Below are positions 46,819-56,877 of a stretch of DNA of 64,000 nt, piece after piece (positions within the stretch are counted from its first letter, which is position 1; every line of letters begins with the position of its first letter). Under the pieces are notes generated by a model that worked only from the letters and a program-made list of their open reading frames with translations, searched no databases and had not been told where the DNA came from. The translations under genes were made by a program, and so were the position numbers. Source of the stretch: Lycium barbarum (taxonomy: Eukaryota > Streptophyta > Magnoliopsida > Solanales > Solanaceae). Location: positions 68,766,712-68,830,711 of the forward strand of contig NC_083338.1 of the NCBI RefSeq assembly GCF_019175385.1, read 5' to 3'.

Positions 46819-48958
46819 TGTTATATCCCGTATTTTGTACATTCGGAAAATTTGAAATAATTGTGACAAGTTAAAGACAAGGCCATATTTTGATCTTATT
46901 CAATATATAAGTTGTTCAGGAAAAATATTGATGCCGAAATATTGAGGAAGGCTAAGGGAAAAATTGGAATTTTGGAAAATAGTTTCATGAATTACAAAAA
47001 TTAGCCACAAATAATTGGGCTTGGAAGAACAAAAAAAAATGAAAATGGCCCAATAAGTGGCCGGTTTGGCCAAGGCCCATGTGAGCCAAAAATTAAATGA
47101 ATAAAAAGGGGGGGGGGGGGGGGTAATCCATCAATTAATTGTCATTTTCTTCAAGAACATTCAAGAAAAAATTTGAGAGCAAAACATAAGGCCATATTCG
47201 ACCATGACCATGGAGAAGTGAGCTCTCAATTTTGATCATAAAAAAATTATTTCTCCTAGCATTCCTACCAATTAGAAGGTCGTCTTTAACATGGTATAGT
47301 TGTTGAAGCAAGAATCTCTCTCTTTGTTGCAAGTTGACAACCCTAGCTAAGTAGAGGAATTGAGAAAAAAAAGGTAAGAATTCAATCTTCTTTTATGTAT
47401 TATGGATGGTTGTGCATGTTGTGATATGTAGAAATAAATGAAAAGCATAGAATTAATGTGTGTTGTGTGTGGCCGTGTGGGTATGTATATAGAAAGGTGG
47501 CCGTATGGTGTTGTGTATTGGAGAAGGGATGAATTAATTTTATTTAGTGTATTAGTTGTGTTGTTGTGGGCTTTATAATGCAAATGGAAGTTTAATGATT
47601 CAAGTTGACATGGAAATTGGTTGTAAGTCGTTGTAGGAAATTATGTGATTTTATTATAGTTTTATGTAATTATGGAAGTGGGTTGCTAAAGTGGAGTTGT
47701 GGTTGTTGTTGATGAATTTGAAGGAAGAAAAATGTGTCGTCGTAGTTTCGTTGTACTTATAGAAGTTTCGGGTGGAATATAATGTTGATGGGATTGTTTG
47801 AATACTTTGTGGATTGTTTAAAATGCTTTTGAATTGTGTTGAACGATCTTGGATTAGTACTTGAATGTGTGATCAAATATGAATGTAATATAATTGAGAC
47901 GCCGTTGAAGTTGTAGAACGAAGTTGCTAATGCTAGTATGCGTTTTGGATCGATGGTGAATATTGTTACAATAAATTGTTGGTATTGTTGTTGATATTGT
48001 GGCCGAGTTAAATTCTCGGATTTGTTGTTGTATTTTTGGCCGAGTTGAATTCTCGGGGATGGCGCATTTATAAGGGAGATGTTGCCGAAATTTCTGTAGA
48101 CAAATGTTAATTCAAGATTGAATTCCTAAGAGCTTATGGTTAATGTTTGATATTTGTGACCAATTGTAGATTTTGGGAAGCTCGCAACTTGAGTTTGGAT
48201 TAGCGTAAGAAGCGAATAAGGTATGTAAGGCCCTACCTTTCTTTCTTTTGGCATGTCTTAGTTATAGTAGGCTATGATATGAGTCTCGGTGAAAATTCTA
48301 TTCCGAAAAATTGGAGTGTAAATATGACCCTTATTCATTCAATACAATTGAATTATGAACCTTGTGCTTGATATGCTTGAATGAAAAAAATAGCTTAAAC
48401 ACTTTTGCTCTTAAAAGATCCCTATATCGTAAAACATCTGTAACTTTCACAAACGGAACCGGATAGCTCTAAAACTTTCATGGATGACTCCATAAGGCCT
48501 AATGTTCGTAATTTGTGTACGCCACCTCGATTTGACCCGAGGTGGGCCCACAATTCTCGAGACCGTCTTGTATTGTTCTGTTTGACTTATTTTCGTACAA
48601 CAATTAAGGGAAACTTTTGGCTAATGTTCCGGCTACTAAACGATGGTTGTTTTAATCATTCCATTGAGTCCTGTGATCTATTTTGATATGCACAAAAGAT
48701 CTTGGAAGTTTTGCTTGACATAATCCGTCGTAACATCCGAAAGGTACATACTATGACTATCGTCTGATTCCTTCTCTAAATGATCTACCGTCCGGATTAT
48801 TCTATCGAGTCTTTGTAAAACTTTTATGACATATATGGCTTCTCACTACTCTGCTCGTGCGTACCACCGTTATGTCGTTCGCCGAGATCCGGCCGGTTAT
48901 GTTATTGTTCGTACTATGTTAAGTTGGCATTAATATGCATGTTATGAATATATATATA

Positions 48959-49011
<53 letters not shown>

Positions 49012-50196
49012 ATGGATCAGAGTCGACGCCTCGGCAACATGATATGTTCTGCTTTCCGTATATATATATATATATATATATATATGAACAAGATATGTTT
49101 TTTGAGAAAGTATTACCATGGATATGTATGTGATATATGTATATGGATCGGGCTGCACGTTCCGCAGCAGTATATTATATATTTGGATCGAGCTGCACGT
49201 TCCGCAGCAGTATATTATATATATGGATCAGGTTGCACGTTCCGCAGCAGTATATATTATATTATTGATCGGGCCGAACGTTCCTCGGCAGTATATATTA
49301 TATTATGGATCGGGCCGTACGTTCCACGACAGTATATACTATATTATGGATCGGGCCGAACGTTCCTCGGCAGTATATGTTATGTGTATATATATATATA
49401 TATATGGATCGGGCCGTACGTTCCTCGGCAGTATTATAAAATGTTATATGTGGATCGGGCCGTACGTTCCTTGGCACTATCATGTTACATATGGATCGGT
49501 TATGTGTATATATATGATGACATAGGATGACGGCACACATGATCTGTATTTGGAAAATAAGTATTTTGGTACTCTGGATGATTTATTTCTTTTCGGTACC
49601 CTTCTGACATTCGACATCGGTAAGTATGATGTACGTTCGGAAAATAAGCACCGTAGTATTCTGATTAATGTACTTAATTTCTTGTACCATTGTTCCGGAT
49701 ATATTTCTATTTTCTGTATTTCATGCCTTACATACTCAGTACATATTCCGTACTGACCCCCTTTCTTCGGGGGCTGCGTTTTCATGCCAGGCAGGTACAC
49801 CCAGATGAGTGAAGATATTACAGGAGACGTTCCAGTGCAGTTGGCAAGCTCCCCTTGTTCCTGGGGTGCTGCCGAGTCAGAGTATATGTGTGCTATGTTG
49901 TCTGATTAATGTTAGAGACTTTGCAGACAGAGTAGTGGGTATTGGAAGTCAGTCTGTAAGCGGCTCCATCAGCCGATGTGTTGTTCTGTGTTATGTAATA
50001 AATTTTATATAATTATAGATTTTGTTTAATGTTGAGAACGATAAAAGGAAGATTTCGAAAGCCTAATATGTATTTTATTTTTATCTGATTTTCAAAGTCC
50101 GAAGAAATTATATACGTAATAAGAATCTGTGGGTTCGCTCGGCTCCGGACATGGGGTCGGGTGCCCATCACACCCTAGGGAGATTAGAGTGTGACA
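46819..50196 (+). repeat. 5' LTR of E3 (3378 bp)
   Basis: It starts TGTTATATCCCGT and ends AGAGTGTGACA; the terminal 10-bp inverted repeat has one mismatch. A 16- to 17-base G run lies at 47107-47123 (about 5 in the 3' LTR). GGTAAGAATTC is at 47372. A possible 51-nt exon lies at 48170-48220 before GTATGTAAGG. TA and TG microsatellites (48950-49010, 49061-49084) precede an eight-copy hairpin array (49144-49480). The 7-7-7 hairpin is at 49736-49756. Confidence 0.92.
49144..49480 (+). repeat. Array of eight GGATCGGGC hairpins in the E3 5' LTR
   Basis: Units of about 40-58 bp begin GGATCGGG and hold a 5-bp stem, the loop ACGTTCC and the opposite stem. Stems vary but mostly stay paired: GCTGC/GCAGC (49152-49168), GTTGC/GCAGC, GCCGA/TCGGC (49273-49289), and GCCGT with partly mismatched partners. 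TA repeats separate the units. Long stop-free frames across it (repeats of GSGCTFRSS or DRAVRSSAV) only read the array. Confidence 0.9.
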
Positions 50197-50199
50197 AAG

Positions 50200-50211
50200 T
50201 GGTATCAGAGC
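50200..50211 (+). other. Primer binding site, tRNA-iMet type (E3)
   Basis: TGGTATCAGAGC, 3 nt after the 5' LTR. Confidence 0.92.
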
Positions 50212-50255
50212 AGGTCTGTCCTAGGGGTTGTCTGCAAAGTCGTGTCCGGTAGAGT

Positions 50256-50294
50256 CCTGTTTATGGTGTGAAGCGCGCCACATTTATAAACAGG
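50256..50294 (+). promoter_or_regulatory. GCGCGC-loop hairpin, E3
   Basis: Perfect arms CCTGTTTAT (50256-50264) and ATAAACAGG (50286-50294), an inner stem TGTG/CACA, and the loop AAGCGCGC with palindrome 50273-50278. It starts 45 nt past the primer site. Its shape and loop resemble the dimerisation hairpin known from retroviral leaders. Function here is inferred. Confidence 0.6.
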
Positions 50295-50703
50295 AGGCTA
50301 CGGGGCATCTAGGGATTGTTGACCTTCTTTCTGTCTTAGATCGTGCGATAGAGTCAAGTTACAGGAAATGAGATTCCTTACGTAAGCCTTACATACGACG
50401 AAAAACGGCAAGTGGTGACATGGGAGGTTATAAATGTAAGTCCGGATATATTTGTCCTGTTACCCGAAACAGAAAATTCTGGATGGCTAGGATGTGATAT
50501 GTAGCCATATACTCTGTACGGTATTGTTAGTATTTGCTGCGTACAGATTTCGAATGATAAGAAGTTGTAGAGGCGACTATGGAAGATCAAAAAGGGTAAA
50601 ATGGTAATTGTAAAAGAAGGGACGTATTACGAATATGCTTTGGATTCTGTAAAACCTTGACTTGCTCCAGATTATGTAGTAAAGGACATACGAGGAAGTA
50701 GAC

Positions 50704-50793
50704 GCGATTATATAAGCATTAAAGCACCGAATTCCACAAAGGCTTCGATGTTAAGCGTGCCAAGGTGGGAGGATGGGTGACCCCCTAGGAAGT
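50704..50793 (+). ncRNA. 5S rRNA-derived segment inside E3
   Basis: It aligns by eye with plant 5S rRNA from GCGAT (50704) through GCACCG, GTTAAGCGTGC (50750-50760, A box) and GGATGGGTGACC (50771-50782, C box) to GGAAGT (50793). About 10 bases are missing in the stretch between the A and C boxes. A TTTT, a possible polymerase III stop, lies at 50804-50807. It is at the place corresponding to the element A copy, so the capture predates their split. It is not a working 5S gene. Confidence 0.7.
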
Positions 50794-52205
50794 ATACTAA
50801 AAATTTTCACAAATGTAGATCCAAGAGACAGATAAGAAGTTGGAGTAGCCTAAGGGAAATTAGAGTATACGGGATGGTTGGAAACCATAAAAGGGCCACG
50901 TAACGCGTGACAGGCGAGACGAGAGAAGAGACAGAGAGTGTGTCACAGCTCTAGAGTTAGGATAGGCTTGGATAGTGTTTGGAAGTAATTTGTGGGCTAG
51001 TTGATAATAATTATACCTATAAATACATATGACACCTCATATGTGATCGTAACGGTGGACATGTGAGTCCTAGTAACCGGCGCTACGGTGTGGAAAGCAT
51101 TAATTGAGTAGGGGCATCGAAGTTTGAGTGACAACAGAAGTAAATGGTGCAAGTGTTATAAGATAAACCGATGCTATTTTCGCTACAGGTTAGGAATGAA
51201 AAAGTCTTAACACAACGATATTTGGAAAGAAGGAAAGAATGTAGATGGAAGATAAAAAGATTAGAGTGTTGGAAAAGGTGAAAGGTAAGAAACCTTAGTA
51301 CGTGAAGCCCGAGAGAAATTACCGGTAAGGCATGAGACTACTTGGATAAAAACCCAAAGACAGGTACGTGAAAAGAATAAAGTGTGGTAATATGGAACAA
51401 AAGAGGAATGAGTGCAGTTCAAAAAAGAAAAAAAAAACAATTTCAACAAGTGAGGAAAAAGGAATAGTGGCGATGATGGGAGATGTGAAGCAGGAAAAGA
51501 ATGATTGGGTGTTGCGATGATGTTAGGGAATTTCGGCCCTTGAAGGGTATAGAAAGGAATAAATGTGTAGCCATATTGATGTGGTTGCCTCGAATATGGA
51601 AGCGCCTTTCTGAAAAGATGACTTAAGAGTGAAACGGAATTGCGCGTATAAAGTAATATTTCACGAACTTCAGAGTCAATGCCACAAACGGCAGAAAGGG
51701 AGAAAAGTGTTCGAGGAGGAAGAAACCTAAGGAAGGTTAAGGATGAAAGTAGGAAAAATACACAAATGGGTTGGTCGAAGGGAGAGGAGAGCGTTTAGGC
51801 GCAGGACAATTGGAAACCTCTAACCATAGGCGTAAGAAGAATCACGAGTAAGTAAGCCAAATGAGTGAAGGGATAAATAGTGGATGGAAATATTGATAAG
51901 CATGATGATATAGGCACAAAATGGAAGAAAAACTTATGATAAGAAGTTTTTGATATGTTATGCGTAGAATTGGAAAGAAAGACGAGGAATGAAGGATAAT
52001 CAAAGGTGAGAGTACTCGAAGATTGTGACGTATAAGGACTATTGTCATATAAAGAGCCCCTTAAGGGGGGGGGGGGGGTGACCATATTAGGCTTACAAGG
52101 AATAACGATGCACGAAATGAGCGCCAAAACAAGAAGTCAAAGACAAGTATACCTGTATCAAGAGATGTGAGAGAAGGAATAAAAGAAGAGCTGTAGTAAG
52201 AATCT

Positions 52206-52300
52206 AAGGATGTGGCTTTTGTTAAGGTATTGTGACGAGACAGTAACAGAAAAGAGATGATCTGAGAAAGACAAGGATAATGCGTCAGCGCAATGAATTA
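52206..52300 (+). pseudogene. Chromodomain-tail remnant in E3
   Basis: The frame from 52206 reads KDVAFVKVL, stop, RDSNRKEMI, stop, close by eye to KEVASVKVLWRSSKREEMTW in the chromovirus integrase tail. Both stops sit at Trp positions. This suggests that E3 descends from a chromovirus by loss of nearly all of gag-pol. It is short, so the assignment is moderate. Confidence 0.5.
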
Positions 52301-52429
52301 GGAAACCCACAACACAGAATAAGGACCCATGTAAAGACCGAGAGGCTCGATTACAAGGAATGGGCATGAAAAGAGGACAACTATAAGAGGGATCCTCCCG
52401 AAGTATTATGACACCCCATAAGATCAGTT

Positions 52430-52466
52430 GAACATTCGAGGACGAATGTTCTAAAGGGGGGGAGGA
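52430..52466 (+). other. Hairpin and polypurine tract of E3
   Basis: Arms GAACATTCG/CGAATGTTC around AGGA (52430-52451), then AAAGGGGGGGAGGA (52453-52466) against the 3' LTR. Confidence 0.88.
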
Positions 52467-54579
52467 TGTTATATCCCGGATTTTGTACATTCGGAAAGTT
52501 TGAAATAATTGTGACAAGTTAAAGACAAGGCCATATTTTGATCTTATTCAATATATAAGTTGTTCAGGAAAAATATTGATGCGGAAATATTGAGGAAGGC
52601 TAAGGGCAAAATTGGAATTTTGGAAAATAGTTTCATGAATTACAAAAATTAGCCACAAATAATTGGGCTTGGAAGAACAAAAAAAATATGAAAATGGCCC
52701 AATAAGTGGCCGGTTGGTCCAAGGCCCATGTGAGCCAAAAGTAAATGAATAAAAGGGGGTAATCCTTCAATTAATTGTCATTTTCTTCAAGAACATTCAA
52801 GAAAAAATTTGAGAGCAAAACATAAGGCCATATTAGGCCATGACCATGGAGAAGTGAGCTCTCAATTTTGATCATAAAAAAATTATTTCTCCTAGCATTC
52901 CTACCAATTAGAAGGTCCTCTTTAACATGGTATAGTTTTTGAAGCAAGAATCTCTCTCTTTGTTGCAAGTTGACAACCCTAGCTAAGTTGAGGAATTGAG
53001 AAAAAAAAAGGTAAGACTTCAATCTTCTTTTATGTATTATGGATGGTTGTGCATGTTGTGATATGTAGAAATAAATGAAAAGCATAGAATTAATGTGTGT
53101 TGTGTGTGGCCGTGTGGGTATGTATATAGAAAGGTGGCCGTATGGTGTTGTGTATTGGAGAAGGGATGAATTAATTTTATTTAGTGTAATAGTTGTGTTG
53201 TTGTGGACTTTATAATGCAAATGGAAGTTTAATGATTCAAGTTGACATGGAAATTGGTTGTAAGTCGTTGTAGGAAATTATGTGATTTATATAGTTTTAT
53301 GTAATTATGGAAGTGGGTTGCTAAAGTGGAGTTGTGGTTGTTGTTGATGAATTTGAATGAAGAAAAATGTGTCGTCGTAGTTTCGTTGTACTTATAGAAG
53401 TTTCGGGTGGAATATAATGTTGATTGGATTGTTTGAATACTTTGTGGATTGTTTAAAATGCTTTTGAATTGTGTTGAACGATCTTGGATTAGTACTTGAA
53501 TGTGTGATCAAATATGAATTGAATATAATCGAGACGCCGTTGAAGTTGTAGAACGAAGTTGCTAATGCTAGTATGCGTTTTGGATCGATGGTGAATATTG
53601 TTAGAATAAATTGTTGGTATTTTTGTTGATATTGTGGCCGAGTTAAATTCTCGGATTTGTTGTTGTATTTTTGGCCGAGTTGAATTCTCGGGGATGGCGC
53701 ATTTATAAGGGAGATGCTGCCGAAATTTCTGTAGACAAATGTTAATTCAAGATTGAATTCCTAAGAGCTTATGGTTAATGTTTGGTATTTGTGACCAATT
53801 GTAGATTTTGGGAAGCTCAGAACTTGAGTTTGGATTAGTGTAAGAAGTGAATAAGGTATGTAAGGCCCTACCTTTCTTTCTTTTGGCATGTCTTAGTTAT
53901 AATAGGCTATGATACGAGTCTCGGGGAAAATTCTATTCCGAAAAATTGGAGTGTAAATATGACCCTTATTCATTCAATACAATTGAATTATGAACCTTGT
54001 GCTTGATATGCTTGAATGAAAAAAATAGCTTAAACACTTTTGCTCTTAAAAGATCCCTATATCGTAAAACATCCGTAACTTTCACAAACGGAACCGGATT
54101 GCTCTGAAACTTTCATGGATGACTACATAAGGCCTAATGTTCGTAATTTGTGTACGCCACCTCGATTTGACCCGAGGTGGGCCCACAATTCCCGAGACCG
54201 TCTTGTATTGTTCTGTTTGACTTATTTTCGTACAACAATTAAGGGAAACTTTTGGCTAATGTTCCGGATACTAAACGATGGTTGTTTTAACCATTCCATT
54301 GAGTCCTGTGATCTATTTTGATATGCACAAACGATCTTGGAAGTTTTTCTTGACATAATCCGTCGTAACATCTGAAAGGTACGTACTATGACTATCGTCT
54401 GATTCCTTCTCTAAATGATCTACCGTCCGGATTATTCTATCGAGTCTTTGTAAAACTTTTATGACATATATGGCTTCTCACTACTCTGCTCGTGCGTACC
54501 ACCGCTATGTCGTTCGTCGAGTTCCGGCCGGTTATGTTATTGTTCGTACTATGTTAAGTTGGCATTAATATGCATGTTA

Positions 54580-54623
<44 letters not shown>

Positions 54624-54662
54624 GATCAGAGCCGACGCCTCGGCAACATGATATGTTCTGCT

Positions 54663-54707
<45 letters not shown>

Positions 54708-55816
54708 CAAGATATGTTTTTTGAGAAAGTATTACAATGAATATGTATGTGATATATGTATATGGATCGGGCTGCACGTTCCGCAGCAGTATATTATATA
54801 TATGGATCGGGCTGCACGTTTTGCAGCTGTATATTATATATATGGATCGGGCTGCACGTTCCGCAGCAGTATATAATATATTATGGATCGGGCCGAACTT
54901 TCCTCGGCAGTGTATATTATATTATGGATCGGGCCGTACGATCCACGACAGTATATACTATATTATGGATCGGGCCGAACGTTCCTCGGCAGTATATGTT
55001 ATGTGTATATATATATATATATATGGATCGGGCCGTACGTTCCTCGGCAGTATTATAAAATGTTATATGTGGATCGGGCCGTACGTTCCTCGGCACTATC
55101 ATGTTACATATGGATCGGTTATGTGTATATGTATATGATGACATAGGATGACGGCACGCGTGATCTGTATTTGGAAAATAAGTATTTTGGTACTCTGGAT
55201 GATTTATTTCTTTTCGGTACCCTTCTGACATTCGACATCGGTAAGTATGATGTACGTTCGGAAAATAAGCACCGTAGTATTCTGATTAATGTACTTACTT
55301 TCTTGTACCGTTGTTCCAGATATATTTCTATTTTCTTTATTTCGTGCCTTACATACTCAGTACATATTCCGTACTGACCCCTTTTCTTCGGGGGCTGCGT
55401 TTTCATGCCACGCAGGTACACCTAGATGAGTGAAGATATTACAGGAAACGTTCCAGTGAAGTTGGCAAGCTCCACTTGTTCCTGGGGTGCTGCCGAGTAG
55501 AGTATATGTGTGTTATGTTGTCTGATTAATGTTAGAGACTTTGCAGACAGAGTCGTGGGTATTGGAAGTCAGTCTGTAAGCGGCTCCATTAGCCGATGTG
55601 TCGTTCTGTGTTATGTAATAAATTTTATATAATTATAGATTTTGTTTAATGTTGAGAACGATAAAAGGAAAATTTCGAAAGCTTAATATGTATTTTATTT
55701 TTATCTGATTTTCAGAGTTCGAAGAAATTATGTGCGTAATAAGAATCTGTGGGTTCGCTTGGCTCCGGACATGGGGTCGGGTGCCCATCACACCCTAAGG
55801 AGATTAGGGTGTGACA
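52467..55816 (+). repeat. 3' LTR of E3 (3350 bp)
   Basis: Partner of 46819-50196. The terminal hairpin is perfect (TCACACCCTA/TAGGGTGTGA around AGGAGAT). A possible 51-nt exon lies at 53805-53855. The hairpin array is at 54761-55110 with eight units, and the 7-7-7 hairpin at 55357-55377. The G run near 52756 is much shorter than in the 5' LTR. Confidence 0.92.
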
Positions 55817-55821
55817 ATGGA

Positions 55822-56620
55822 CTTCGCTGGACACCATGGTTCATGACTATTAAGACGTCGATACTTCCATTCATAGCATGTCTGTACATGTTTGAGGTAT
55901 TGGCCATTACATTTCATCCGCATTCCATTCATTTGCATTGTACTTCGCATCATTGTTGTTTTCCTTTATGTTATATATTCCTTGGATGTGGACTGCTTGA
56001 ATGATTATGTGGTAGTGTAGGATTTACTTGATTAGGTGAATACATTGAGGATTAGAAGTATGACATAGGGTTACGATCTGAATATAGGGAGACTTCCTAT
56101 ATCGTGAGTTGTGAACTGTTGTGTCGATGTGTTTAATTTCGAGTTTGAATTCGTATCGTCCTTATCTGTTAATTTCCGCTTGATACATGTGTTTTTCTAA
56201 TCGTTGTTGGCCTATGATAATTTCTAGTACGTGTGTTGTACTGAGACTACTCTTGCTCACCCTTTTTGGGGTGAAGGGTTGTTACAGGTTGATGTCCGAG
56301 ATTCCGTTAGCTTCCGAGGATCTCATGGAGTTCATTCTAACCCTTCTGTTTAGTTCGCATTCCAAATAGAGGTTGTATTCAGTTGTGGTTGTAATCTATT
56401 TCAAGTTGTTTATATTAGAAGCTTTTGTACTAGTCTAGACCCGATTTTGGGAAACGGTTTAATTAATTACTGTATTTTCTTCCGTCGATCCTTTCTATTT
56501 AAATTGGTATTTTATTTCTCCTCTTTGAATTGTATAATAGAGTGCTTGACTTGGGAAAGGGTTCGCCCACCAGGAGGGATAGTATGGGTGCCAGCATGAC
56601 CAGTGAATTAGGTCGTGACA
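55822..56620 (+). mobile_element. 3' part of an unidentified plus-strand LTR
   Basis: The stretch ends GGTGCCAGCATGACCAGTG then AATTAGGTCGTGACA, the kind of LTR end seen throughout the window, with a CATGACC/GGTCGTG terminal stem. The beginning is not visible. E3 separates it from 46570-46818, which may belong to the same older insertion. Confidence 0.55.
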
Positions 56621-56877
56621 GTTACAAACGCATAAGTTACATCAAACTGGTTGAGATATACTTTCATTAAATTAGTGTCATGTTTCTATCTTTTCCAGTT
56701 GACTAGATGTCAATAGCCCGTGCTAGAACGGGCCCAACAATTTAAGTCTTCCTGTTAAATTTAAAGCATTTTCTTAGTGTAATATTAATATCTAGTAACT
56801 ATTTCTTTACCAACTACGTGATATTTGATTCTAGAGAATTTTCCTTGCTCTGTTTTATTGATGTTAATCGTTGGTAC
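56621..56877. other. Short spacer with a Helitron-end-like hairpin
   Basis: About 257 bp of AT-rich DNA that matches none of the LTRs here. Read on the minus strand it contains GCCCGTTCTAGCACGGGC (6-bp stem, 56716-56733), then 9 nt, then CTAG (56703-56706) followed by T. This fits a Helitron 3' end, but the evidence is only this short motif. Confidence 0.35.

Larger units (their letters stand above)
50197..52466 (+). mobile_element. Internal region of E3, mostly non-coding
   Basis: In order it holds the primer site TGGTATCAGAGC (50200-50211), the GCGCGC hairpin (50256-50294), a 5S-derived segment (50704-50793), a purine-rich stretch, the poly-G tract (52065-52078), the chromodomain remnant (about 52206-52300), and the hairpin plus polypurine tract (52430-52466). 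No frame resembles gag or RT. Confidence 0.75.
46819..55816 (+). mobile_element. Element E3: compact non-autonomous LTR retrotransposon with 3.4 kb LTRs
   Basis: LTRs 46819-50196 and 52467-55816 are in the same orientation, with ATGGA on both sides (46814-46818 and 55817-55821). The primer site is at 50200-50211, the hairpin and polypurine tract at 52430-52466. The internal region is 2270 bp with no gag or RT. It contains a GCGCGC-loop hairpin, a 5S rRNA-derived segment, a poly-G tract and a short decayed chromodomain tail. LTR ends and internal sequence relate it to element A. The LTRs look nearly identical. Three quarters of the element is LTR, the pattern of a large non-autonomous derivative. 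Confidence 0.93.

Noticed and set aside
49144..49480. CRISPR-like spacing of about 28-bp repeats
   Set aside because: Spacers are TA-rich and similar to each other, the units lie inside plant LTRs and no cas genes exist.
48994..49530. Stop-free frames of 135-178 codons with repeated GSGCTFRSS or DRAVRSSAV peptides
   Set aside because: They translate the hairpin array plus TA repeats in several frames; period and variation follow the DNA repeat, not a protein.
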